Shown here: in pieces, positions 1-8,763 of the stretch
Layout: the number at the start of each line of letters is the position of its first letter
Position numbering within the stretch: the stretch's first letter is position 1
Assembly: GCF_003337245.1 (NCBI RefSeq)
Contig: NZ_QPJE01000001.1
Span: 62,001 to 126,000, forward strand
DNA: 64,000 bases
Direction: 5' to 3'
DNA from: Halanaerobium sp. MA284_MarDTE_T2
GTDB taxonomy: Bacteria > Bacillota > Halanaerobiia > Halanaerobiales > Halanaerobiaceae
The notes under the pieces: model-generated
The model's input: the letters and a program-made list of their open reading frames with translations, nothing else
Database searches by the model: none
Told to the model about the DNA's origin: nothing
Program-made: the position numbers and the translations under genes

Positions 1-499
1 AGAAATTTTTGTAAATCCAACCGGAAGATTTGTAATTGGAGGACCTAATGGTGACACAGGACTTACTGGCCGAAAAATTATTGTAGATACATATGGAGGT
101 TCAGCACGACATGGTGGAGGAGCTTTTTCCGGAAAAGACCCAACCAAAGTTGACAGGTCAGCTTCTTATGCAGCCCGATATATTGCTAAAAATATTGTAG
201 CAGCAGAGCTTGCCAGAAGATGTGAAGTACAGATTTCATATGCAATTGGGGTTGCAAAACCTCTTTCTGTAATGATAGAGACTTTTGGTACAGGTGTTAT
301 AGATGATTATCAGCTAGAAAAATTTGTGAAAGAAGAATTTGATTTAAGACCGGCCAAAATAATAGAAAATTTGAATCTGAGAAGGCCTATTTATAGGCAG
401 ATAGCGGCTTATGGTCATTTTGGAAGAGATGATCTAAATCTACCATGGGAAAAAATTGATAGAGTGGAAAATTTGCGCAGAAGAGCAGGATTAAATTAA
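1..499 (+). CDS. metK: S-adenosylmethionine synthetase, C-terminal part (5' end outside window)
   Basis: MetK makes S-adenosylmethionine from methionine and ATP in the cytosol. The frame is open from base 2 and gives 166 C-terminal residues, so roughly the last 40 percent of a protein usually near 390-400 residues. Visible family motifs, in order, are the [12 protein letters not shown] segment, DTYGG and the GGGAFSGKD nucleotide and metal-binding loop, followed by the conserved [16 protein letters not shown] tail. The start and any upstream S-box riboswitch lie outside the window. A hairpin with a short T-run follows the stop, so it is probably the end of its own transcript. The identification is secure; only the N-terminal half is unseen. 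Confidence 0.97.
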   Translation, partial: EIFVNPTGRFVIGGPNGDTGLTGRKIIVDTYGGSARHGGGAFSGKDPTKVDRSASYAARYIAKNIVAAELARRCEVQISYAIGVAKPLSVMIETFGTGVIDDYQLEKFVKEEFDLRPAKIIENLNLRRPIYRQIAAYGHFGRDDLNLPWEKIDRVENLRRRAGLN

Positions 500-512
500 A
501 TACATCATTTTG

Positions 513-540
513 CCGGAGGTGGAGGTCTGCCTTCGGTTTT
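513..540 (+). terminator. Probable Rho-independent terminator after metK
   Basis: A 7-bp stem, CCGGAGG with CCTTCGG (one G:U pair), encloses a 10-base loop and is followed by TTTT. It lies 14 bases after the metK stop and before priA. The T-run is short, so read-through is possible. Confidence 0.55.
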
Positions 541-581
541 CAATTATATATAAAATAATACAATAGTAGTGGTGAAATTAA

Positions 582-2816
582 ATGAATAGTACTGTCAGAG
601 TAATAGTTGATATTCCAATTGCAGATCTGGATCGACCTTTTGATTATCTGCTGCCTGAGGAATTAGAAGGGGAAATTAAGATAGGTCACCTGGTAAAAGT
701 ACCTTTTGGTAAACGAAAAATTTCTGCTTTTGTGGTAGATATAAATGTAAAAGTGGAGATAGATCCAAAAAAATTAAAAAAAATTGATAATAAAGTATAT
801 GATGAATCATTTTTTGATAGAAAAATGCTGAACCTCTACAGGTGGACAGCAAAATACTACCATAGTTATTTGATACAGGTTATTAAGGCAGCACTGCCTC
901 CGGGTGTCCTTGATAAAAGAGTTAGGAAAAAGACAGTTAGATATTTAAGATTAACTTCAAAAGCAAAAAAGAAAACAGAAGAAATCAAAAAACTTAAAAA
1001 AAGAGCTCCAAAACAGTATTTAATTTTAAAATATTTTTTTGAAAATGAGGAGAATAAAATAACAGTAAAAGAAGCGGCACAGGCGGCTGAAACATATCCG
1101 AAAACTGTATATAGTTTACTAGAAAAAGATCTGCTTGAGTATTATAATATAGAAGTATGGAGAAAACCAGAAATTTTTAAAGGTGATTTTTTATCAGATG
1201 ATTTCAAACTGGATAAAATGCAGTCAGAAGTATTTAATGAAATTTCAAAATCAATACAGCAGGAAAACCAAACTTTTTTATATAAAGAAGTGTTGAAAGA
1301 AAAAAGAAATATATTATACTTTAAACTTATTGAAAAATTGGTTGAGGAAAATAAAGGTGGAATTTTACTGGTGCCAGAAATTATGATGGCATCTAAAATA
1401 GTTAAAAAACTAAAAAATATTTTTAACGAAAAAATTGCCATAATCCACAGTCAGCTTTCTGCAGGTGAGCAGTTTGATGAATGGCGCAGAATTAGATCGG
1501 GACAGGCATTTATTGCAGTTGGAACACGTTCTGCAGTATTTGCTCCTGTTAAAAATCTCAGCTTAATAATAATTGACCAAGAACATGATGAAAATTATAA
1601 ACAGAATGAATTTCCAACCTATCATGCCCGTCAGGTTGCTGCAAGACGTGTGCAGGATAACAATTCTGTACTTTTTTTGTCTTCTCCCACCCCCTCGATT
1701 GAAACAGAATATTTAGCTGCAGTTAATAAATATCAAAAACTTATGCCTGATGATGAATATATTAATAATAGTATTCCTTCTGCTGAAATAGTTGATATGA
1801 AATTGGAATCTGAAAAAGGGAATTTGAGCAATTTCAGCACTGTGCTGATTGAAAATATGAAAAAAACTTTGTCAGAAAAAAAACAGGTATTTCTTTTTAT
1901 GAACAGGAGAGGTTTTGCAAATTATATAATTTGCAAAAAATGTGGTCATGTTATAAAATGTGATAATTGTGATATAACTTTAACCTATCATAAAGAAGAA
2001 AAAAAGCTTATCTGCCACTACTGTGGAAAAGAAAGCAAGATTCCAGAAAAATGTTCGGAATGTGGAAGTGAATTTATTGGCGTATCTGGAATGGGCACAG
2101 AAAAAATTGCTGATGAAATAAGAGAGATATTTCCAGATAAAATGATAGCCAGGCTGGACGCAGATGTTTCTGATGATAAAGATAAATATAATAATATATT
2201 AAAAAAATTAAAAAATAAAGAAATTGATATACTGGTTGGGACCAGAATGGCTGTAAAAAGTGAGTATTATACCAATGTAGGTTTAATAGGTATAATTTCT
2301 GCAGATACAATTTTGAATATTCCTGAATTCAGATCAGCCGAAAGAACTTTTCAGCTTTTGACACAGCTTTTATTGATAGATCAAAATTATGAAAGAAAAT
2401 TAGTAATACAGACATTTAATCCTGATCATTACAGTATTAAAATGGCAGCTGATTTTAATTACAGTGACTTTTATAATATAGAAATTAATATAAGAAAAAA
2501 GAGAAATTATCCACCTTTCAGCAGGCTGGTTAATATAATTATTCAGGGAGATAATGAGAAAAATGTTATTCATACTTCAGAAAAATTAGATAGATTTATT
2601 GATATACACGGCAGTTATGATGAAAAGATTGGAGCGGCTCCAGCTTATTTAAAAAAAATAAGAAATAAATTTAGATGGCAGATCATTTTAAAATTTGGAT
2701 CCTTTCGCAGTAGAGAATATCTTCTGCGGTTAATTGAAAAAAAATTTCATAAAAAAAGTGAAGTGTTTGATGATGTAAATATTCGTATTGATGTAGATCC
2801 ATATAAAATGTTATAA
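582..2816 (+). CDS. priA: Primosomal protein N' (PriA) with eroded helicase motifs
   Basis: PriA recognises stalled replication forks and reloads the replisome; the usual protein is a superfamily-2 3'-5' helicase. The 744-residue length and the overall order of domains are normal. The N-terminal DNA-binding domain is present, the eight zinc-site cysteines are intact (about residues 451-494: CKKCG, CDNCD, CHYCG, CSECG), and the ERTFQLLTQ and YPPFSRL segments are recognisable. The ATPase motifs are not. Where family members have GVTGSGKTE (about residues 230-245) this reads LYKEVLKEKRNILYF, with no Walker A. DEEH is DQEH, SAT is SPT, and the arginine-finger motif QVAGRAGRG after LLTQ is replaced by LLLIDQNYERK. 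The frame is continuous and the protein is full length, so this is not a pseudogene by truncation. It is likely the first gene of the operon running to thiN. I infer a structural primosome loader without helicase activity, as has been described for actinobacterial PriA-like proteins. Confidence 0.93.
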   Translation: MNSTVRVIVDIPIADLDRPFDYLLPEELEGEIKIGHLVKVPFGKRKISAFVVDINVKVEIDPKKLKKIDNKVYDESFFDRKMLNLYRWTAKYYHSYLIQVIKAALPPGVLDKRVRKKTVRYLRLTSKAKKKTEEIKKLKKRAPKQYLILKYFFENEENKITVKEAAQAAETYPKTVYSLLEKDLLEYYNIEVWRKPEIFKGDFLSDDFKLDKMQSEVFNEISKSIQQENQTFLYKEVLKEKRNILYFKLIEKLVEENKGGILLVPEIMMASKIVKKLKNIFNEKIAIIHSQLSAGEQFDEWRRIRSGQAFIAVGTRSAVFAPVKNLSLIIIDQEHDENYKQNEFPTYHARQVAARRVQDNNSVLFLSSPTPSIETEYLAAVNKYQKLMPDDEYINNSIPSAEIVDMKLESEKGNLSNFSTVLIENMKKTLSEKKQVFLFMNRRGFANYIICKKCGHVIKCDNCDITLTYHKEEKKLICHYCGKESKIPEKCSECGSEFIGVSGMGTEKIADEIREIFPDKMIARLDADVSDDKDKYNNILKKLKNKEIDILVGTRMAVKSEYYTNVGLIGIISADTILNIPEFRSAERTFQLLTQLLLIDQNYERKLVIQTFNPDHYSIKMAADFNYSDFYNIEINIRKKRNYPPFSRLVNIIIQGDNEKNVIHTSEKLDRFIDIHGSYDEKIGAAPAYLKKIRNKFRWQIILKFGSFRSREYLLRLIEKKFHKKSEVFDDVNIRIDVDPYKML

Positions 2817-2841
2817 TTATTTATAGAAGGAGGTTTTGTCA

Positions 2842-3291
2842 TTGGCAATTTTGCAGATTAGAAAATTGGGAGATCCTGTCCTTAGAAGTAGAGCAAAAGA
2901 AGTGGAAAAAATAACTGAAAAAACTAATGAACTGCTTGATAATATGATAGATACCATGTATGCTGAAGATGGAGTTGGACTTGCAGCACCACAGGTTGGT
3001 ATACTGCAGAGAATAGCGGTAGTTGATATTGGCGAAAATTTAATAGAATTAATAAATCCAGAAATCATTTCAGAATCAGGCAAATCTATTATGGAAGAGG
3101 GCTGTCTGAGTGTACCAGATGAAACAGGAGAGGTTATCAGGTCAGAAAAAATTAAAGTAAAAGCATTAAATAGAGAAGGTGAAGAAATAACATTTGAAGC
3201 TGAAAATTTTGAGGCAAGAGCAATTCAACACGAAATTGATCATTTAGAAGGAATACTATTTATTGATAAAACTGTAAAAATTATGGAGTGA
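2842..3291 (+). CDS. def: Peptide deformylase
   Basis: Removes the formyl group from the N-terminal methionine of nascent proteins, using an iron or zinc ion. All three family motifs are present: GVGLAAPQVG (about residues 44-53), EGCLSVP (about 87-93) and HEIDH (about 130-134), which supply the Gln, Cys and two His ligands plus the catalytic Glu. I place the start at a TTG at 2842, 8 bases after the GAAGGAGG ribosome site at 2826-2833; an in-frame TTG at 2836 sits only 2 bases from that site. At 149 residues it is a typical type 1 enzyme. It lies between priA and fmt, the standard order in clostridia. Confidence 0.96.
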   Translation: MAILQIRKLGDPVLRSRAKEVEKITEKTNELLDNMIDTMYAEDGVGLAAPQVGILQRIAVVDIGENLIELINPEIISESGKSIMEEGCLSVPDETGEVIRSEKIKVKALNREGEEITFEAENFEARAIQHEIDHLEGILFIDKTVKIME

Positions 3292-3296
3292 TTTTG

Positions 3297-4247
3297 ATGG
3301 ATATTATCTTTATGGGGACACCTATTTTTGCTGTTCCCAGTCTGAAAGAACTAATATTTAATGATACAATTAATGTTAGAGCTGTTGTTACACAGCCTGA
3401 CAGAAAAAAAGGGAGAGGACAGCAATTAACACCTTCTCCGGTTAAAAGAACTGCCGAAAAATTTGATATACCTGTTCTTCAGTCCGAAAATATAAATAAT
3501 GAAAGTTTTATTAGAAAGTTAAATTCCTATAAATTAGATTTTATAGTAGTAGTTGCTTTTGGACAAAAATTATCCAAAACCATTCTTAATATACCTAAAT
3601 ATGGCTGTATAAATCTTCACGCTTCTTTACTTCCAAAGTATAGAGGAGCCAGCCCAATTCATCAGGCTGTTATAAATGGTGATAAAAAAACAGGTAATAC
3701 CACAATGTATATGGGAGAAGGACTTGACGATGGAGATATAATATATCAGCAGGAGATGGAAATAAAAAATACAGATACAGTAGGCACTGTTCACGACAAA
3801 CTGGCTGTTAAAGGTGCCAAACTGATTATTAAAACTTTAAATGATATTAAAAGTGGTGCTGCCCCCCGAATAAAACAGGATGATTCTAAAGCAACATATG
3901 TGCATAAGATAGACAAAGATATTGGCGAAATAAACTGGGAAGATGATGCAACAGAGATATTTAACCTGGTTAGAGGTGTAAATCCCTGGCCGGGCGCATA
4001 TACCTATCTTGATGGTGATAGGCTAAAAATATGGAAAGTAGAAGTAATTGATGAAGAAAAAGAAGCAGAGGAATATGAATCAGGAACCATAGTAACTGCA
4101 GATCAGTCTGAGGGCTTAATTGTACAGTGTGGTAGTGGACTTATCAATATCAAAAAGCTTCAGCTGCCCGGCCGAAAAAAAATGCAGACAGAAGATTTTC
4201 TCTGTGGACATGATTTAAAAATAGTACAAAAATTAGGCAAAAAATAA
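3297..4247 (+). CDS. fmt: Methionyl-tRNA formyltransferase
   Basis: Transfers a formyl group from 10-formyltetrahydrofolate to initiator Met-tRNA. The N-terminal domain has the folate-enzyme signature HASLLPKYRGASPIHQA (about residue 108 onward), followed by the GEGLDDGDI segment. The C-terminal OB-like domain contains the VRGVNPWPGAY motif. I chose the ATG at 3297 because GGAG at 3285-3288 is well spaced from it; in-frame GTG (3288) and TTG (3294) lie on or next to that site. It follows def by 5 bases, so the two are co-transcribed and functionally paired (formylation and deformylation). Confidence 0.96.
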   Translation: MDIIFMGTPIFAVPSLKELIFNDTINVRAVVTQPDRKKGRGQQLTPSPVKRTAEKFDIPVLQSENINNESFIRKLNSYKLDFIVVVAFGQKLSKTILNIPKYGCINLHASLLPKYRGASPIHQAVINGDKKTGNTTMYMGEGLDDGDIIYQQEMEIKNTDTVGTVHDKLAVKGAKLIIKTLNDIKSGAAPRIKQDDSKATYVHKIDKDIGEINWEDDATEIFNLVRGVNPWPGAYTYLDGDRLKIWKVEVIDEEKEAEEYESGTIVTADQSEGLIVQCGSGLINIKKLQLPGRKKMQTEDFLCGHDLKIVQKLGKK

Positions 4248-4281
4248 ATAAGAAGGATAAATAAGAAAGGAGTGATTTTAT

Positions 4282-4977
4282 ATGTATTTTCCATTTTTTT
4301 ATGATCCAACTATATTGATGATAATACCGGCACTTCTGCTCTCAGCCTATGCTCAGTATAAAGTTAAAAGCACTTTTAATAAATACAGTGATGTTTACAG
4401 CGATTCCGGTCTAACCGGTTCAGAAGTAGCTGCTAAAATAATGAAAGAAAGTGGTATTTCTAGAGTGTCTGTAAATCAGATAAAAGGAAAGTTAAGTGAT
4501 CATTATGATCCTAAAGATAAAGTGCTAAACCTTTCCTCAAATGTATATAACAGCAGTTCTATTGCCTCTATAGGTGTAGCTGCACATGAAGCAGGTCATG
4601 CAATACAGGATGCAAAATCATATAAACCTTTAAATATAAGAGCTAAATTGGTTCCAGCTGCTAATATTGGTTCCAGTATGGGGCTGCCTATGGCTATATT
4701 TGGATTTTTTATTAGAGTGGATTTTTTAATTTTAACAGGATTTGTTTTGTTTTTTGCAGCTTTTTTATTTCACCTTGTTACTCTGCCGGTGGAATTTAAT
4801 GCTAGCAACAGGGCAATTTCTATCTTAAAATCAGGAAATTATCTTAATGATAAAGAAATACAGGGAGCTAAAAAAGTTCTCAGAGCAGCAGCTTTTACTT
4901 ATGTTGCAGCTACACTTGTTGCTCTAACAAATCTATTAAGGATTTTAGTGCTTTTTGGTATGGGTGGGGATGATTAA
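4282..4977 (+). CDS. YugP-type membrane zinc metallopeptidase
   Basis: A 231-residue membrane protein of the neutral zinc metallopeptidase family 2 (YugP/Zn_peptidase_2). The zinc-binding HEAGH is at about residues 102-106, in the context GVAAHEAGHAIQ. Hydrophobic segments are at the N-terminus, at about 130-175 (two helices) and at the C-terminus. The LPVEFNASNRA stretch near residues 170-180 is typical of the family and may supply the third zinc ligand (Glu). The substrate is unknown. A strong AGAAAGGAG site precedes the ATG. It is followed with a 1-base overlap by another membrane protein. A homologue commonly sits beside fmt and rsmB in clostridia. Confidence 0.85.
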   Translation: MYFPFFYDPTILMIIPALLLSAYAQYKVKSTFNKYSDVYSDSGLTGSEVAAKIMKESGISRVSVNQIKGKLSDHYDPKDKVLNLSSNVYNSSSIASIGVAAHEAGHAIQDAKSYKPLNIRAKLVPAANIGSSMGLPMAIFGFFIRVDFLILTGFVLFFAAFLFHLVTLPVEFNASNRAISILKSGNYLNDKEIQGAKKVLRAAAFTYVAATLVALTNLLRILVLFGMGGDD

Positions 4978-5597
4978 TGATTTTTTTTCTGCTTCCATTT
5001 TTTATATTCTTTTTGTTTCTGTTAATTTTACTGCCATTTAAATTCACTTTAGATTCATTAATAAATATTATATATATACCGGGCCAGATTTATAAAATAG
5101 CGACTAATAAAAAATTACGTAAAAATCACAGTATTGAACATGCAGCAGTTAATATTCTGGAAAAACAGTATGGGTACAGAAATTTGGCCGGTTATGCAGA
5201 AGAAGATGGATTTTATATAATGGGCGCTCGTTATCCAGAACAGGTGTTAGAAGCTGCAAAAATAGGCCTTAATGCTTTAAAATCTGGTAGAGCCGATCTG
5301 GCTATCCATAAAAGATGTGGTACGAGTATAACAGCTGCCAACCTAATATCATCTCTTTTATTTTTAATACTTTTATTTATTACAAAAACGTTTAGTATTT
5401 TTAATATAATTATAGCTTTAATTTTTGCTAATGCTGCCGGCCCATGGCTTGGAGTATATCTTCAAAAATACTTAACTACTTATACTGATGTAAAAGACTT
5501 AGAAATTACAGGGGTGAGGTGGGCAGGACATTCCCAATTAAGAAGCTCATCTAAAATATTTGTTGAAACACAATCCATACCATATTTAAATAGGTGA
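4977..5597 (+). CDS. DUF6391-like membrane protein of unknown function
   Basis: I do not know its function. The 206-residue product has a hydrophobic N-terminus (residues 1-25), a soluble part and a strongly hydrophobic stretch at about 120-160. The soluble part contains NHSIEHAAVNILE (about residues 50-62) and AIHKRCGTS (about 110-118), which resemble the DUF6391 family core. The conserved His-Glu-His pattern suggests a metal site, but that is inference. The ATG overlaps the TAA of the preceding protease gene (TAATG), so the two are translationally coupled and may act together at the membrane. No signal peptidase site is evident. Confidence 0.7.
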   Translation: MIFFLLPFFIFFLFLLILLPFKFTLDSLINIIYIPGQIYKIATNKKLRKNHSIEHAAVNILEKQYGYRNLAGYAEEDGFYIMGARYPEQVLEAAKIGLNALKSGRADLAIHKRCGTSITAANLISSLLFLILLFITKTFSIFNIIIALIFANAAGPWLGVYLQKYLTTYTDVKDLEITGVRWAGHSQLRSSSKIFVETQSIPYLNR

Positions 5598-5605
5598 ATT
5601 AATAA

Positions 5606-6949
5606 ATGAAAACAGCAAGAGAAAAATTAATTGAAGCATTAATAAAAATAGATCTGGGATATTATTCAGATCAAATATTAGCTAAACACTTGCATACTAT
5701 AGCAGATAAGAGAGATAGAGGACTTTTTACAGAAATTTTTTATGGTGTATTGAGGAAAAGGATCTATCTGGATTATATTATTGATAAATTTTCTAAAACT
5801 GACATTTCTAAACTTGATAAAGAAGTTCTGCAGGGGCTGAGGATTGGTATATATCAGCTCTTTTTTCTTGATAAAATTCCAGAAAGAGCCGCTGTGTTTG
5901 AAACTGTGGAAGCTGTAAAAAAATCCTGTGGGAAAAAAGGTAAAAAAATTTCTGGATTTGTAAATGGTATTTTAAGAGAAGTTATCAGAAAAAAAGATAC
6001 TGTTAGACTTCCTAATAAAAATAAAAATAAGGTAAAATATTTATCTATAAAATATTCTCATCCAGAATGGCTTGTTAAAAGATGGATTACACAGTACGGC
6101 ATATCAATAACAGAGAAAATATTAAGTGCAAATAATGATCGACCGAATATGTATTTTAGACATAATTCACTGAAATTTTCTGAAAGTGATTTTATTAAAC
6201 TGTTGTGCAAAGATAAGATTGAATTTGAAAGAATTTTTTTGCCCGGATTTTATAAAGTAAAAAGCAGCATTAATCCTGTACAGACAGAGATTTTTAAAAA
6301 AGGTGGTGCATATATACAGGGTATTGCAGCAGGTTTAGCAGCATTTTTGCTTGATGTTGATCTGGAGATGCAGATTCTGGATCTTGCAGCTGCGCCTGGT
6401 GGGAAAACAGCTCATATAGCAGAAAAAATGAATAATACAGGTTATATAAAAGCTGTCGATATAAGTTCAGAGAGATTAAAAATGGTTCAAGAAAATATTG
6501 TTAGGCTGGGAATAAAAAATGTTGAAACCGAAAATGTTGACAGTAGAAAATTAAACGATGAAAAAAAATATGATAGAATACTGGCTGATCTTCCCTGCAG
6601 TGGACTGGGGCTGATTTCTTCCAAACCAGAGATAAAATGGCAGCGAACGGAAAAAGACATAAATAAACTTGCTGATCTACAGTATAGTATATTGAGTCAT
6701 AATTTGAATAGATTGAGGGTAGGGGGAAAACTATTATATTCTACCTGTACACTCAACCGCGAAGAAAATCAGAATATAATAAATAAAATATTGACTGAAA
6801 ATAATAATTTCATTTTAGAAGATATCAGTGAAACTATAAAAGGATTGGGTTCTGTTTATTCTAAAGAGGAAAAATACCTGGAATTAATTCCAGGTATAAA
6901 TAATACAGAAGGGTTCTTTTATGCACGTATTAAAAAAATTGGAGAGTGA
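5606..6949 (+). CDS. rsmB: 16S rRNA (cytosine-967-C5) methyltransferase RsmB
   Basis: Methylates C967 of 16S rRNA with S-adenosylmethionine. The protein has 447 residues. The N-terminal third is a NusB-like RNA-binding domain (RGLFTEIFYGVLRKR, LRIGIYQLFFLDKIPERAAV). The C-terminal Rossmann domain has the SAM motif LDLAAAPGGKT (about 258-268), the catalytic cysteine in ADLPCSGLG (about 327-335) and the second cysteine in YSTCTLNREEN (about 377-387). It starts 8 bases after the DUF6391 gene and precedes rlmN by 12 bases, so it sits inside the operon. The long form with a NusB domain separates it from single-domain RsmF-like enzymes. Confidence 0.95.
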   Translation: MKTAREKLIEALIKIDLGYYSDQILAKHLHTIADKRDRGLFTEIFYGVLRKRIYLDYIIDKFSKTDISKLDKEVLQGLRIGIYQLFFLDKIPERAAVFETVEAVKKSCGKKGKKISGFVNGILREVIRKKDTVRLPNKNKNKVKYLSIKYSHPEWLVKRWITQYGISITEKILSANNDRPNMYFRHNSLKFSESDFIKLLCKDKIEFERIFLPGFYKVKSSINPVQTEIFKKGGAYIQGIAAGLAAFLLDVDLEMQILDLAAAPGGKTAHIAEKMNNTGYIKAVDISSERLKMVQENIVRLGIKNVETENVDSRKLNDEKKYDRILADLPCSGLGLISSKPEIKWQRTEKDINKLADLQYSILSHNLNRLRVGGKLLYSTCTLNREENQNIINKILTENNNFILEDISETIKGLGSVYSKEEKYLELIPGINNTEGFFYARIKKIGE

Positions 6950-6961
6950 ATTAATTTTATT

Positions 6962-8005
6962 ATGAAGGATTTAAAAAGTTTAACAAGAAATGAATTAATG
7001 GAATCTATTAATAATTTGGGCTATCCAAATTATAGAGGTGAGCAAGTTTTTAATTGGATTTATAGAAACGGTATTTCGGATTATGATCTAATGACAAATA
7101 TACCAAAAAAAATGAGGAAAGATCTGCAGACTGATTTTAAAATAACAGATATTGAACTACTGGAAAAAAAGAAAGCTGCAGATGGTACAATTAAATATCT
7201 GTGGAAGTTAAAAGATGGAGAAAATATTGAGAGTGTTTATATTCCCTTTGAAGAATCAGGACGTCACAGTATATGTATTTCTTCTCAGGTTGGATGTGCT
7301 CTTGGATGCTCTTTTTGTGCCACAGGAATAGATGGTCTGCAGAGAGATCTCAATACAGGAGAGATAATAGATCAGGTTTTAAAAATACAGCAGGATATAA
7401 GTAAAGAAACATTTGGAAGTCCTCGTATTAGTAATATTGTTTATATGGGGATGGGAGAACCACTGGCAAATCTAAAGAATGTATTAAAATCAGCTGAGAT
7501 TATTAATGAAAATGATGGATTAAATATTGGTATGAGGAAAATGACGATATCTACTGCTGGGCTTGTACCTGAAATAAAAGAACTGGCCGAAAAAAATAAT
7601 CAAATTGGACTGGCTGTTTCTCTTCATGCACCCAATGATAGACTGAGAAACAAATTAATGCCTGTCAATAGAAAATACAGCATAACCCAGCTTTTGTCAG
7701 CAGTTAATTATTATATAGAAAAAACAGGCAGACGGGTAACTTTTGAATATGTTTTAATGGATGGAGTTAATGATAGTCCAGAATTAGCTATTCAGCTTGC
7801 TGATTTGTTGAGAGGAATTAACTGCCATATTAATCTAATTCCTGCCAATCCTGTTCCAGCTTTAAATATAAAAAAACCTGTCCAAAAAGTGCTTGATAAA
7901 TTTTATGAAATTCTCGTCAATAGAGGTCTGCAGGTTACTGTTAGAAAAGAAATGGGTAGTGAGATAGAAGCTGCCTGTGGCCAGCTCAAAAGAAAACACA
8001 GTTAG
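6962..8005 (+). CDS. rlmN: Dual-specificity RNA methyltransferase RlmN
   Basis: A radical-SAM enzyme that makes 2-methyladenosine at A2503 of 23S rRNA and, in some bacteria, at A37 of tRNAs. The [4Fe-4S] motif CALGCSFC is at about residues 112-119. The GMGEPLANL motif (about 161-169) and the C-terminal VTVRKEMGSEIEAACGQL segment carry the second catalytic cysteine. The N-terminal YRGEQVFNWIY helix-turn region is also standard. Length, 347 residues, is normal. The ATG has no close Shine-Dalgarno sequence; the nearest GGAG is about 14 bases upstream, inside the end of rsmB, so translation may be coupled. Confidence 0.96.
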   Translation: MKDLKSLTRNELMESINNLGYPNYRGEQVFNWIYRNGISDYDLMTNIPKKMRKDLQTDFKITDIELLEKKKAADGTIKYLWKLKDGENIESVYIPFEESGRHSICISSQVGCALGCSFCATGIDGLQRDLNTGEIIDQVLKIQQDISKETFGSPRISNIVYMGMGEPLANLKNVLKSAEIINENDGLNIGMRKMTISTAGLVPEIKELAEKNNQIGLAVSLHAPNDRLRNKLMPVNRKYSITQLLSAVNYYIEKTGRRVTFEYVLMDGVNDSPELAIQLADLLRGINCHINLIPANPVPALNIKKPVQKVLDKFYEILVNRGLQVTVRKEMGSEIEAACGQLKRKHS

Positions 8006-8016
8006 GAGGAAATTAA

Positions 8017-8730
8017 ATGCGGTTTAAAGCTGTTACGCACAAAGGGAAGGTAAGAAAAAGTAATGAAGATAATTATTTTGTTGATAAAGAAAGCTCTTTT
8101 TTTCTGGTAGCTGATGGAATGGGAGGCCATGCTGCTGGTGAAGTGGCAAGTAAAATAGCTGTCGAAAAAAGCAGCGATTTCAATTTACCTAAAAAAAATA
8201 ATAATATACTGGTGAATTTAAAAAAGCTGATAAATAATGTAAATGAACAAATTATTGAAGAAAGCCAGAGAAACTCTGAATATCTTGGTATGGGTACTAC
8301 CTATTCTGCAGCTCTTATCAGAGAAGGAAGGCTTTATTATGCTCATGTAGGTGACAGCCGCATTTATATTTTTCGTAAAGGAAAGCTAAAACAGGTTAAT
8401 AAAGAACATTCTTTAGTAGCTGATTTGATAAGAAATGGAAAGTTAGAAAAAAAAGAAGCTTTTAATCATCCGCAAAAACATATTTTGACTCAGGCGCTGG
8501 GTCTGGAAAAAGAGCTGGAAATAGATGCTGGCAAAGAGGATATCTCTACAGGGGATATTATTCTTTTATGTACTGATGGTTTAAGTGATCTTATAAGAGA
8601 AGAAGAAATAGAGGATTTAATTAATGTATTTAACAGAGATTTAGATCTGCTGGCAGAAAATTTATTAAATACTGCTTTAAAAAATGGAGGCAGTGATAAT
8701 ATTACATTTATTTTAATTTTAAATTCTTAA
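8017..8730 (+). CDS. prpC: PP2C-type Ser/Thr protein phosphatase (PrpC/Stp)
   Basis: Metal-dependent phosphatase that reverses phosphorylation by the adjacent PASTA kinase. PP2C motifs are visible in order: RKSNEDNY (about residues 13-20), VADGMGGHAAGE (about 32-43), GDSRIY (about 112-117), LCTDGLSD (about 188-195) and GGSDNITF (about 224-231); the aspartates bind the two catalytic metals. Length, 237 residues, fits the minimal cytosolic bacterial type with no membrane segment. It follows rlmN by 11 bases and precedes prkC by 33 bases, the conserved phosphatase-kinase order of Firmicutes. Confidence 0.95.
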   Translation: MRFKAVTHKGKVRKSNEDNYFVDKESSFFLVADGMGGHAAGEVASKIAVEKSSDFNLPKKNNNILVNLKKLINNVNEQIIEESQRNSEYLGMGTTYSAALIREGRLYYAHVGDSRIYIFRKGKLKQVNKEHSLVADLIRNGKLEKKEAFNHPQKHILTQALGLEKELEIDAGKEDISTGDIILLCTDGLSDLIREEEIEDLINVFNRDLDLLAENLLNTALKNGGSDNITFILILNS

Positions 8731-8763
8731 ATTCCTGTTTTAATATATGATTGAGGTGAATTT

